Assembly (NCBI RefSeq): GCF_014692875.1
Contig: NZ_CP061171.1
Location: 4,154,001 to 4,218,000 of the forward strand
Reading direction: 5' to 3'
From: Pedobacter riviphilus
GTDB taxonomy: Bacteria > Bacteroidota > Bacteroidia > Sphingobacteriales > Sphingobacteriaceae
DNA: 64,000 bases
Shown: one piece after another, positions 29,586 to 38,067 of the stretch
Layout of the letters: each line of letters starts with the position of its first letter
How positions within the stretch are numbered: position 1 is the stretch's first letter
Program-made: the position numbers and the translations under genes
Notes under the pieces: generated by a model
What the model was told of the DNA's origin: nothing
Databases searched by the model: none
Seen by the model: the letters and a program-made list of their open reading frames with translations, nothing else

Positions 29586-30068
29586 CTATATGGTTTTATG
29601 ATCTACATTGAAATAATCTTTGTGATCTTCAATCATTTTAGCAATGGTAGCAGCTTTGGTATCGGTTATTTTAAACTCGAATAATGGTTCTTGGTTTTTC
29701 TTTGATCTCACCATTTTCTCTGTGTAAAAGCGGTATACTAAGCCATTGGTTAATAAACCATATTTAGCTTTTGTTTTACGGAAGTATTTAGATAGGCGTG
29801 AATCATGAATATCTAAATTATCGTTGTGGTGTTTACATTCAACAAGGATTGTTGGTTCGCCATCTTTCATAATGGTGTAATCAACTTTTTTACTTTTTTT
29901 AACCCCGAAGTCTAGAACAGCTTCAGATTGAACTTCAGAAGGGTCAAATCCTAAGATTTGGATAAAAGGCATAACCAACGCATTCCTTGTTAAATCCTCA
30001 GATTGAACTTGTGGAAGCATTTTCTTAATTCTTACGGCAAACTGCCCGATTTCGTCTTTCAATTCCAT
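29586..30068 (-). CDS. stand-alone type I restriction HsdR N-terminal-like nuclease domain protein
   Basis: The 160 residues correspond only to the N-terminal domain of type I restriction R subunits. They show a PD-(D/E)xK-type core with Asp63 in KVDYTI and Glu77-Cys-Lys79 in ILVECKHH, plus KYGLLTNGLVYRFYTE. No helicase domain, methylase or specificity gene is present nearby. The gene is the second of a pair, 22 bases after the 124-residue gene. The role is unknown; cleavage activity is only possible, not shown. Confidence 0.85.
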   Translation of the reverse strand: MELKDEIGQFAVRIKKMLPQVQSEDLTRNALVMPFIQILGFDPSEVQSEAVLDFGVKKSKKVDYTIMKDGEPTILVECKHHNDNLDIHDSRLSKYFRKTKAKYGLLTNGLVYRFYTEKMVRSKKNQEPLFEFKITDTKAATIAKMIEDHKDYFNVDHKTI

Positions 30069-30090
30069 GTTGTTATCTATTATTAGGTCG

Positions 30091-30465
30091 TTAGTTTTTT
30101 AAATTGTATTGGTTAAATACCGAATTTGCAGTGATAATAATTTGATCCAAACTTTGTTTATCAAAAAAGTTTCTGTTCAACATATCAACCATATAAGTTA
30201 ATTTGTTGATATCAGTAGCGCGCATGGTAAACTGGAAACTTTTCATACCATCTTTAATAGCTTGCTGAACATAATTACGCACAACTAAAAAAGATTTTCT
30301 GAATGCGTATTCGCCATCTAATTGGCCTTTAACAGGATTCTGTCCATCAAGATTGCTATATTCATTTTGCATTCTCTGATACATATCTGCGTTGATTCCT
30401 TGATTTTTCAGAACTCCCTTGTAGTAGATTTTATTAAGTAAATATTCGTATTCGTTGTTTTTCAT
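30091..30465 (-). CDS. conserved hypothetical protein paired with the nuclease-domain protein
   Basis: This 124-residue, mostly helical soluble protein has no recognised domain (MKNNEYEYLLNKIYYKG at the start, FQFTMRATDINKLTYMVDML in the middle). It has no signal or membrane segment. It lies upstream of and close to the HsdR-N-type gene, so the two are probably cotranscribed and ended by the terminator at 29498. Confidence 0.7.
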   Translation of the reverse strand: MKNNEYEYLLNKIYYKGVLKNQGINADMYQRMQNEYSNLDGQNPVKGQLDGEYAFRKSFLVVRNYVQQAIKDGMKSFQFTMRATDINKLTYMVDMLNRNFFDKQSLDQIIITANSVFNQYNLKN

Positions 30466-30537
30466 GTTGAGGCTTGGTAGATGTAGGGGAATATTTCTTT
30501 GCTTTTCGGTATTTTTTGTTTTTTAGTTTTTGTAATC

Positions 30538-30601
30538 TTACCCAGTATTGTATGGCCTGTTTTTAATTTTATTATCTACAGGCTACACAAGATTGGGCAG
30601 G
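30538..30601. repeat. long imperfect inverted repeat in the leader region
   Basis: Arms of about 22 bases (TTACCCAGTATTGTATGGCCTG and CAGGCTACACAAGATTGGGCAG, about 16 of 22 positions complementary plus wobble pairs) enclose 19 T/A-rich bases. It lies 73 bases upstream of the 124-residue gene and would fold in its transcript if the promoter is farther out. Confidence 0.4.
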
Positions 30602-30720
30602 CAGATGTTTTTCACAATTAGTAGTTTTCACTGCTAATTATTTTGTTTTTGGCAAACAGTATAAAGATTATAAAAAGAAGGGGATCAGATAATTTTTTTA
30701 CATCAACTACCCAGAATATT

Positions 30721-30753
30721 ACACGAAACCCTGGTTTTTTTTAGACGAAACCT
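30721..30753. promoter_or_regulatory. paired repeat, candidate LytTR-regulator binding site
   Basis: ACACGAAACCC and AGACGAAACC lie 22 bases apart, about 90 bases before the LytTR regulator gene. Two direct repeats about two helical turns apart is the layout that LytTR domains bind. A similar pair occurs at 31821. Confidence 0.5.
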
Positions 30754-30842
30754 GAGATAAGTTTTTTTTGATGCAATTGTTAATTCAATTCATTTTTATT
30801 TAACTTGCATTCAAATCAAATAAAACAAACATATTTATACTC

Positions 30843-31586
30843 ATGAATCTAAAATGCGTTGTTATAGACGACGAGCAGCATGCAATTGAAGTATTAACTG
30901 ACCACATTGCGGAAATGCCTGGTTTAACAGTTTTTAAAACTTTTACCAGTCCGGTCCAGGCACTTACTGAGATAAGTACCGAAGACGAAATTGATTTATT
31001 GTTTATGGATATTGATATGCCAGGCATAAATGGATTGGAACTGGCTAAAAATATCAGAGAAAAAGCAAAATATTTGATTTTTACTACTGCACATCCTGAT
31101 TATGCCTTGCAAGCATTTGATGTACAATCGGATCAATATCTACTTAAACCTATTTCATTTGCAAAATTCGCATTGGGCATAGACCGGATTTTAAAGAAAG
31201 AGGCCAATGCAACAAAAGCGACTCCTAAAGAAACTGACCAGGTTGCGGCACTTTATATCAAAGGCGACCATAAATATGCTTTTTCTAACATCGCTATTGA
31301 TGAAATACTTTACATCAAAGCATTGCAGAATTATATACAGATTATTACTAAATCCGAAATCCACACTACCTACCTTACACTTAAGGAAATAGAAAAGGCC
31401 TTAGAAAACCACGCATTTATCCGTGTTAATAAATCGAACATTGTTGCTAAAGCGGCAATTAAAAAAGTAGATGGAAATATAATCCGTTTGGTAAATAACG
31501 AGATGATCCAAATTGGCGAAGGTTATAAAGAAGCCTTCTTCAACTATGTACAGAGCAGTTTGTTAAAATCTAATCGAAATCAATAA
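30843..31586 (+). CDS. LytTR-family response regulator
   Basis: This 247-residue protein has a receiver domain (VVIDDEQHAIEVL, phospho-acceptor Asp56 in LLFMDIDMPG, Lys in YLLKPISF) and a C-terminal LytTR DNA-binding domain from about residue 140 (ILYIKALQNYIQIITK, FIRVNKSNIVAKAAIKKV). The kinase partner is probably the LytS-type protein at 31880, 300 bases downstream on the same strand. A 47-codon ORF on the other strand lies between them. Confidence 0.95.
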   Translation: MNLKCVVIDDEQHAIEVLTDHIAEMPGLTVFKTFTSPVQALTEISTEDEIDLLFMDIDMPGINGLELAKNIREKAKYLIFTTAHPDYALQAFDVQSDQYLLKPISFAKFALGIDRILKKEANATKATPKETDQVAALYIKGDHKYAFSNIAIDEILYIKALQNYIQIITKSEIHTTYLTLKEIEKALENHAFIRVNKSNIVAKAAIKKVDGNIIRLVNNEMIQIGEGYKEAFFNYVQSSLLKSNRNQ

Positions 31587-31590
31587 ACTA

Positions 31591-31734
31591 CTAAAGGTCT
31601 ACGATCCAGCTAGTCATTACTACTGTGTGGCTTTGATCACCTGTAGGTGTAGTTGAATAATTATTTTGAGCTTTGATGCTTTTATAAACAAAAACAGTTT
31701 TTTTAGCTAGTTTGGTTGTGTGTTGAGCTTTCAT
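31591..31734 (-). CDS. 47-residue Ser/Thr-rich peptide, candidate RiPP precursor without Cys
   Basis: The minus-strand ATG at 31734 opens a 47-codon frame beginning MKAQHTTKLAKKTVFVYKS. The front half is Lys-rich. Residues 24-47 hold Ser27, Thr28, Thr29, Thr31, Ser35, Thr37, Thr41 and Ser42 and no Cys, ending TSWIVDL. It lies between the regulator and kinase genes, within 1.3 kb of a dehydratase on the same strand, and a candidate LytTR site is 87-119 bases upstream. The leader-plus-modifiable-core shape is suggestive only; expression and modification are inference. Confidence 0.5.
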   Translation of the reverse strand: MKAQHTTKLAKKTVFVYKSIKAQNNYSTTPTGDQSHTVVMTSWIVDL

Positions 31735-31820
31735 GATATTAGTATTCTAATAGTGATTATTTATTGTTGTTATTAATTTCTGTAAAGATGCAGCGTAAAA
31801 TTAACCACAACCATTTTTTT

Positions 31821-31853
31821 ACACAAAACCCCAATTTTAGGAGACAAAAACCC
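31821..31853. promoter_or_regulatory. second paired repeat, candidate LytTR-regulator binding site
   Basis: ACACAAAACCC and AGACAAAAACC lie 21 bases apart, matching the pair at 30721 at most positions outside the spacer. It lies between the divergent 47-codon ORF and the kinase gene (27 bases before the kinase ATG), so it could control either. Confidence 0.5.
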
Positions 31854-31879
31854 TATTTCAATAGATTTAAAGCGAAAAA

Positions 31880-32995
31880 ATGACTTTTTCCACACTCAAA
31901 ACATTGTATAAAAAATATAAACTCCACCTACTTATCTGGAGTATTTACATCATATATGAAGTATTTATTTTAGGTTATGCATCTAAACAATTCAAACCCC
32001 CAGGTATTTACCTTCTCATATATTTAACTAATATTTCTACTTTTTATCTCCATACATTTTTGCTCAAGAAAGTATTAAGTAAAAAGAATACCCCCCTCAG
32101 AATTGTAAACATTCTATTACTGATTGCAACAATGTTGGTAACCTATATTGCAGCAAGTTATGTACTCCTTCTATTATTTCAAAAAATTGGGGTCATAGAA
32201 TTCGATATGGCAAATTTTGTCCCGAGTGATTTCATACTGTCTTGCATGTACAGATCCTTATATTTTATCGGCTTTGCAACGGGTTATGTATATCTAATCA
32301 AATCATTTCAAGACCAGAAGAAAGTAGAAGCATTAGAGCGGCAGAACCTGGTTACCCAAATAGAAAAACAGGCTTTAGAAAACGATCTGGTTCAATCGCA
32401 AAACAATTATCTGCGCAGCCAGATCAATCCACACTTTCTGTTTAATACTTTAAACTTTATTTATAACGATGCCCGCAAAAAGGCACCCATGGCAGCAGAT
32501 GCAATTATGAATCTGGCTGAAATGATGCGTTATGCCCTAAAACGCCCTGAAGCATCAGAAATGGTTCCGCTAAGTGAAGAAATTGAGCAGATTGAGCACT
32601 TGATCAACCTCCATAAACTCCGAACGGCGAACAACATTAATCTGGAACTTGAAGTAACGGGCGATATGTTCGGATTAAGATTTCCACCGCTTATCTTACT
32701 AACTTTGGTTGAAAACATCTTTAAGCACGGAAATGTTTCGCACTCTACGCAACCGGCGTTTATTAAAATTGCTTACGAAAAAGACAAGCTTAATATCAGC
32801 ACCATAAATATGATTAATGATAATAAAGGCAAACAAACTGAAAGCCATCATGTAGGGATTGATAATATTGGCAAGCGCCTTAATAGTTTTTATGGTAACG
32901 ACTATATATTCAAATATTACAAAGATCCGCTTAACCGCTATATTACTGAAATAGAAGTAACTGTTGTTAATCCATTGGCCAGGTTAAACCGCTAA
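31880..32995 (+). CDS. LytS/AgrC-like sensor histidine kinase (His_kinase family)
   Basis: This 371-residue protein has four membrane segments in residues 15-145, a short coiled coil, then the phospho-acceptor block QINPHFLFNTLNF (His near 184). An ATPase domain with PPLILLTLVENIFKHG and GIDNIGKRL follows. This is the standard partner of LytTR regulators. There is no extracellular sensor domain beyond the short loops, so the signal is probably sensed in or at the membrane. The stop codon overlaps the stop of the convergent dehydratase gene, leaving no room for a terminator. Confidence 0.93.
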   Translation: MTFSTLKTLYKKYKLHLLIWSIYIIYEVFILGYASKQFKPPGIYLLIYLTNISTFYLHTFLLKKVLSKKNTPLRIVNILLLIATMLVTYIAASYVLLLLFQKIGVIEFDMANFVPSDFILSCMYRSLYFIGFATGYVYLIKSFQDQKKVEALERQNLVTQIEKQALENDLVQSQNNYLRSQINPHFLFNTLNFIYNDARKKAPMAADAIMNLAEMMRYALKRPEASEMVPLSEEIEQIEHLINLHKLRTANNINLELEVTGDMFGLRFPPLILLTLVENIFKHGNVSHSTQPAFIKIAYEKDKLNISTINMINDNKGKQTESHHVGIDNIGKRLNSFYGNDYIFKYYKDPLNRYITEIEVTVVNPLARLNR

Positions 32996-35790
32996 ATTTT
33001 CGTTGCATTTTGACGCTGAATATCTTTTAACAGAAAATAGTACATTACCATTTCATGCGTCCGCTGGTCTTTGTTAAAGAGTCGGTTTACGTGCATATGT
33101 ATTAAATCGGTTAATAGCTTTAGTGCGTTTTCTGGAGCGCATTGTTTAAGAATTTTGATAAACGAGGCTGAAAACAAGCTAAACCCCTGCTCCTGCTCTA
33201 CAGTTAACGTTGCCCATTCTGTTTTTCGGAATTCCTGATAATGAATATTTAATTGTTTAAAGTCAGCTGGATCTAATCGATGCTCTTCATTAAAATTATC
33301 AGACATTAATCTCACGATCTTATTAACAGCCAGCTTATCTATAACGCCAGATCCGATAATCTTTGAAACCAAAAGACTACACAGCTTATATTTATTGAAA
33401 TCGTCGGTCTGGGTTTCTAAAAGCGATAATACAAATTCACTATCTGTAGCAAAATGCTGTTCAACATCTTCGATCAAGTTGCTGCCATAACGCTCTAACT
33501 CGCGTTTATAGGTTTTAATCTGCACATCTGATACCAAACCTGAATTTAAAAACAATTCTAGCTCATTCATGAGTTCAGATATTAACAACTGCCCATCCCT
33601 TGGGTTGTTTAGCTGAACCCTAAACCGAATGTGGTTTCCATTTTCATTGTAACGGATAAAAAACCATGTTTTTACCTGATCTGTATGAGTGGTTAGAAAG
33701 GGTGCAATTACTTCTGTCAAAATCTGATCGCTCCGTTGCTGGTGACAATAAATTTCGAAATACAGCCATTCTTTACCTGGCAGGAAAGATCGCGTTACCC
33801 CGGTTTCTGTTGGTGTTTTAGCTAAACCGCGATAAATTTGTTCGTTATGACCGATGCTTAAAACAAACTGCGCTAAATAAGGCTTAGCTGTTTCATCAAC
33901 TACGATACTATTTTGTGGCATTAACATCTCTTCAATGTAAGTATTGCCATGTTTTTGCACGTATTGGAGAAAAGCATTTATATCATCGTCGTTTTGTAGA
34001 GCAAAGCATAAAGTTTGATCGGACATACCTGCTTTAAAATATTCGCTAACGCCTAAATTGCTCAAATATGACCTACAGTCGACGACGGATAGTGACTTTT
34101 GATCGGCACCTAAAAGGGCTTCTTTTTTAACTCTCCATTTATTACTGCTTAAAACAATATTTTGATATTGTAACCTTGGATAATAGTCCAAATCAGGGAA
34201 AACAGTATCAAGTGGAAAGGAAAGATTTGTTTGTATGCCTTGATGTTGCAAATCGCAAAGTAACCTAAATACCGAAAGATCTGAACGGATGTAATTGTAT
34301 GCAGAAGCCATTCTTGGCATCAACCGCTTATTTAAGTGCTTAGAGCGAAGAATAATCTCTGTGCCCCGAACTGAAATCTGTATATCATTTAAAGCAAGTG
34401 GCGATGCTGAGGTATCAAAATTTAAGACTGACAATTGATGCCCATAAATCAGTTTGCGCCTATTTACATTATCTACGTTCGCCTCTACCATATAGGCCAC
34501 ATCAAAAAACAGAACCTCTGGATTTGCTTGTTGTTCTGCCTCTGCAATATCTTTAGCATATTGTGCTACATCATCGGCTGCCATTGTAAACCTTCCGCTT
34601 AATGCATTTGATGTTGCTCCTCCGATCTGTTCGATAAAAATCAAATCGTCATGAACAGACATTACCATGCTAAATGAATTAGGTAAGGCGGCTAATTTCT
34701 GATTCGGCGTCAAGGTAAGTTTGTTCAGATAAACAGTTTTACCTTTTTCGAATTTTTGTTCCCTCAGGAAGGTTTTTAATGCCGTTTTAATATTTTCTGT
34801 CTCCGCTTTTTTAGGCGGCTTACTATTGAAGCGTGTGATAAACTCGCTGTTTTGACCGGCTTGTTCCAACTCATCATAGCCTATACCCATTTCTGGATCT
34901 AATGCCAATAGAAGTGGTACTTCCTGATCTTCAAATTTCTTCTTAAACCTAGCACTGAACTGGCTAAGGGCATCACGATCTTTCGCAGGCATTATAGCAT
35001 GGAGTGTATTGATCAAGCCTGGAATAGCCTGAAGCGAGCGTTCATTAATATTACCTGATAAAACCGTGCGTTGCGCAATAAGATATTTTGGTAGCTCAGC
35101 GGTAACAGGGAGGCCTAAACGTTCAAAATAATCATCTCCTATAATATTGGGATCGTAGTTCGTAAAAACAAGCTGTAAATCGTGCATATCCTGTAGTAAA
35201 CCAAACAGATTCTCGGTTTCAGCATCATTTAATTCTAATTGTTTTACCAGATCGTTAAGCCTAATCGGTTTTAAGCAGGCGGCTAATATTTGTTGTACAA
35301 AATCGTCTTGATCTAACTCGGCCAGTTCGAAAACACCATCGGTACAGGCTATATAACGGATACTATTGGGTGTTAAATAATAACTGCTATTACTAAATAA
35401 GAGACAGTTTTTTTGCAACAGATCTGCCAATGGCAATTGAATATTATTTTTATAAGGCCAATCAACCAGTTGGCGTACGCTTTGGGCTTCTTCAATTACT
35501 ATCCTGCTTTCAGCTGGCTTAATGGCATTGTTTAACAAACTAAAACCAGCAAAGGTACCATAAGGGGTTGACCGAAATTTCGCACGGTTAAAATATTTCC
35601 AGATGGTAAAATAAACCTTAGGTGGAAGATCTTTGAGTTCGCTTGCCTTTACTTCTTTTATGGTTTCATAAAAAGCAGCGGAAGATATTGAAATGGCTAG
35701 CTTTAGTTCCTCCCAACAATCTACAAGTTCGGATTGATATGAAAATTTAGGTGTTCTAAAAATTACGGTTGGTTGGATATTCAGCTTCAT
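32992..35790 (-). CDS. second lantibiotic dehydratase (LanB-like), no LanC partner
   Basis: The 932 residues contain a glutamylation domain (RSTPYGTFAGFSLLN near residue 76) and a C-terminal elimination/SpaB-C-like domain from about residue 670 (PGKEWLYFEIYCHQ, FFIRYNENGNHIRFRV). It shares the plan of the enzyme at 22492 but is clearly diverged. No cyclase, transporter or protease gene sits beside it; the neighbours are a two-component pair and a Cys-less peptide ORF. It probably dehydrates Ser/Thr in a peptide. Because the only nearby peptide has no Cys, the product might be linear. Confidence 0.9.
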   Translation of the reverse strand: MKLNIQPTVIFRTPKFSYQSELVDCWEELKLAISISSAAFYETIKEVKASELKDLPPKVYFTIWKYFNRAKFRSTPYGTFAGFSLLNNAIKPAESRIVIEEAQSVRQLVDWPYKNNIQLPLADLLQKNCLLFSNSSYYLTPNSIRYIACTDGVFELAELDQDDFVQQILAACLKPIRLNDLVKQLELNDAETENLFGLLQDMHDLQLVFTNYDPNIIGDDYFERLGLPVTAELPKYLIAQRTVLSGNINERSLQAIPGLINTLHAIMPAKDRDALSQFSARFKKKFEDQEVPLLLALDPEMGIGYDELEQAGQNSEFITRFNSKPPKKAETENIKTALKTFLREQKFEKGKTVYLNKLTLTPNQKLAALPNSFSMVMSVHDDLIFIEQIGGATSNALSGRFTMAADDVAQYAKDIAEAEQQANPEVLFFDVAYMVEANVDNVNRRKLIYGHQLSVLNFDTSASPLALNDIQISVRGTEIILRSKHLNKRLMPRMASAYNYIRSDLSVFRLLCDLQHQGIQTNLSFPLDTVFPDLDYYPRLQYQNIVLSSNKWRVKKEALLGADQKSLSVVDCRSYLSNLGVSEYFKAGMSDQTLCFALQNDDDINAFLQYVQKHGNTYIEEMLMPQNSIVVDETAKPYLAQFVLSIGHNEQIYRGLAKTPTETGVTRSFLPGKEWLYFEIYCHQQRSDQILTEVIAPFLTTHTDQVKTWFFIRYNENGNHIRFRVQLNNPRDGQLLISELMNELELFLNSGLVSDVQIKTYKRELERYGSNLIEDVEQHFATDSEFVLSLLETQTDDFNKYKLCSLLVSKIIGSGVIDKLAVNKIVRLMSDNFNEEHRLDPADFKQLNIHYQEFRKTEWATLTVEQEQGFSLFSASFIKILKQCAPENALKLLTDLIHMHVNRLFNKDQRTHEMVMYYFLLKDIQRQNATKI

Positions 35791-36006
35791 TGCATTTATA
35801 TGAGAAGCGAAAATTACAAAGATTAATTTAAAAAAATTATCAATTGGCAGTTTTCAGTTTTCAGCAGCCAATTTCATGCATGCAATGCTGCGGTGACCTG
35901 GGATTTGTAATCCGGTCTAAATGAACTAAGGGTTTTCAATCCTTTAATCGTAGATTAAAAATCCCCAGTATAATAGCTCGGGATTACAGACCTAACCAAC
36001 ATACAA
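35791..36006. other. intergenic region with short palindromic repeats
   Basis: No ORF precedes the dehydratase. GGATTTGTAATCC (35901) and an inverted relative GGGATTACAGACCT (35981) frame an 80-base stretch with further short inverted segments, like a REP-type intergenic element. Confidence 0.35.
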
Positions 36007-36038
36007 AAAAAGCCATCTTCCTAAAAAGAAGATGGCTC
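36007..36038 (-). terminator. intrinsic terminator of the adhesin-porP-ompA unit
   Basis: Arms AGCCATCTTC and GAAGATGGCT enclose a CTAAAAA-type loop. Read on the minus strand, a T7 tract follows. It lies 20 bases past the OmpA-family stop. Confidence 0.9.
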
Positions 36039-36058
36039 ACCGGGATGTTAATTGTATT

Positions 36059-38059
36059 TTATTTTTTGGTTACTTTAAATTCAGTTCTTCTATTTTTTGC
36101 TCTTCCTTCCGGATTATCTTTTTTCTTGCGTTTTACTATGATTTCGTTTGGTGCAATTGGCATCGATTCTCCATAACCTTTTGAAGTTAACCTGGCAGCA
36201 GCAATCCCTTTACTTTCTAAATAATCGGTACAAGATTTTGCTCTTCTGTTCGATAGATCTAAGTTATACTCATCTGTTCCGATGTTATCGGTATGAGAGC
36301 CCAATTCGATTTCCATTTCAGGATTATCTTCCATAATAGGGATCAGGAAGTCTAATACTTTTTTAGAAGGCTCGGTAAGTTCGGCACTATTAAATTCATA
36401 ATAAACATTCTCTAAAGCTATTGGAATACCCAATTTGAAAGGACTTAAGCAATAATCTTTATAAATTAAGGTATCTGCTTTTGCCAGTTCTTCGTAAGGA
36501 TAATTTTTGGTGATTGCGAAATAATTATCTTTTGCAAAAAGCAATTTGATCGGTCTTTTCGAATCTACTTTAAATCTGTAAATACCATCCGTACCTGTAG
36601 TCATTTTCTGTGTCCCTTCGGCATTAGTTAAAGTTACATCGGCACCTGCTAAAGGCAATTTAGTTTTACAATCTGTTAAAAGCCCTGCAATAGAAAGGTA
36701 TTCTTTTTTCACCTCAAACAATTCTAAACAGCAAGATGATTCGCGATCAGAACTAATGTATCCTTTTGTTCCTTTATCATCAGTTGCAGTAAAGTAAAGA
36801 TCATCTTTTGATGAGTTGAATGGATAACCCAGATTTTTAGGGCTAGACCAATTTACCAAATCGCCTTCTGACTCAAAGAAATCGAGGCCACCAAAACCTA
36901 TTCTGCCATCGGTACTAAACAATAATTTTTTGGTTAGTGTATTGTAGTAAGGTGCACGCTCATCATCTTCGGTATTAATTGCTGGACCAAAATTTACCGC
37001 CTGACCTAATGAACCATCTTCCCGCACGGCACAATACCAAAGATCGTACTTACCATAACCACCGCTTCTATCAGAGGAGAAAAGCAGGAATTTACCATCG
37101 CTGGTTACAAATGGTTGAGTTGAATTAAAATCTTTACTATTTACCTGTAAACCAACAGGCTGTGGATCTGACCATTTATCGCCAGTTTTTTTAGAAGAAT
37201 AAATGGCATATTTTTCTTTATTCTTCCAGGCCGTAAAGTAAGCTGTATTTCCATCTGGAGAAAAAGAAGCAGCAGCAACTTCCATACTTTTAGGGAAAAT
37301 AATATCGATTTTTCTTACTGCAATATCAGCTGACGTTAGTTCGCCTTTGGCTACATAAATATTATTAATGAATGGATTGGTTTTAGTTGATACCTGAACT
37401 TCTCCTGCATCAGTTTTAACCATATCTTTTTTACTCCCTACAGCAATCGGACGAGATGAAGTAAAATACAACTCGTTGTTGATTTTAACAGGAGCATAGT
37501 TAGAGCCTAAACCATTTACATTACCAGGTACTTTTTTAACCTGCACCATACGTGGAAAACGCATTTCTTCGATCGCAAATTTGCACGACTCAATTTCTTT
37601 TTGCGCATCTTTAGCTAAAGCATCGCCTGGATTTCTCTGGATAAACTGCTGAAAAGCATCGATAGCCAGGTTAAATTTTTTATTTGCTCTTAAGCTTTCT
37701 CCGTAATAAAATAGCGCCTTTCTAAAACGTGTATTGGTAAAGGTGATCGCTATGCCATAATATTTTTCGGCTTCGTTAAATTCCCTATACAACCTACTAG
37801 ATTCAGCAAGGTTATAAATCGATCCTTCATAATCGTCTATCACTTTATCATCAGTAGCTGATTTCCTTTCCATACCGTAAGGTAAAATGGCCTGGGTACT
37901 GTCTCCAGTAATTTTTAAGGCTTTTTTATAAAAAGTAGATGCTGCGTAGTAATCCTTATTTTCGAAATAAGTATCTGCTACTTTTTTATAATTCACCACA
38001 TACTGTGCGTTTGCAAAACCGCCAAATGCCACTAACAAAAAGAGTAATATTTTTTTCAT
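36059..38059 (-). CDS. OmpA-family protein with TPR, PD40 and carboxypeptidase-regulatory-like domains
   Basis: The ATG at 38059 is used because it gives a signal peptide (MKKILLFLLVAFGGFANAQ) and avoids overlap with the preceding gene. In order it has helical TPR-like repeats (residues 20-170), a WD40-like beta-propeller with PD40 repeats (ASFSPDGNTAYFTAWKN, GKFLLFSSDRSGGYG), a CarboxypepD-regulatory-like fold (SIAGLLTDCKTKLPLAGADV) and a C-terminal OmpA domain (YYEFNSAELTEPSKKVLDFL, NRRAKSCTDYLESKGI). This is the PorE-like type that accompanies PorP/SprF proteins and T9SS substrates. It probably anchors the surface complex to peptidoglycan. Confidence 0.93.
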   Translation of the reverse strand: MKKILLFLLVAFGGFANAQYVVNYKKVADTYFENKDYYAASTFYKKALKITGDSTQAILPYGMERKSATDDKVIDDYEGSIYNLAESSRLYREFNEAEKYYGIAITFTNTRFRKALFYYGESLRANKKFNLAIDAFQQFIQRNPGDALAKDAQKEIESCKFAIEEMRFPRMVQVKKVPGNVNGLGSNYAPVKINNELYFTSSRPIAVGSKKDMVKTDAGEVQVSTKTNPFINNIYVAKGELTSADIAVRKIDIIFPKSMEVAAASFSPDGNTAYFTAWKNKEKYAIYSSKKTGDKWSDPQPVGLQVNSKDFNSTQPFVTSDGKFLLFSSDRSGGYGKYDLWYCAVREDGSLGQAVNFGPAINTEDDERAPYYNTLTKKLLFSTDGRIGFGGLDFFESEGDLVNWSSPKNLGYPFNSSKDDLYFTATDDKGTKGYISSDRESSCCLELFEVKKEYLSIAGLLTDCKTKLPLAGADVTLTNAEGTQKMTTGTDGIYRFKVDSKRPIKLLFAKDNYFAITKNYPYEELAKADTLIYKDYCLSPFKLGIPIALENVYYEFNSAELTEPSKKVLDFLIPIMEDNPEMEIELGSHTDNIGTDEYNLDLSNRRAKSCTDYLESKGIAAARLTSKGYGESMPIAPNEIIVKRKKKDNPEGRAKNRRTEFKVTKK

Positions 38060-38067
38060 TTGATTAA

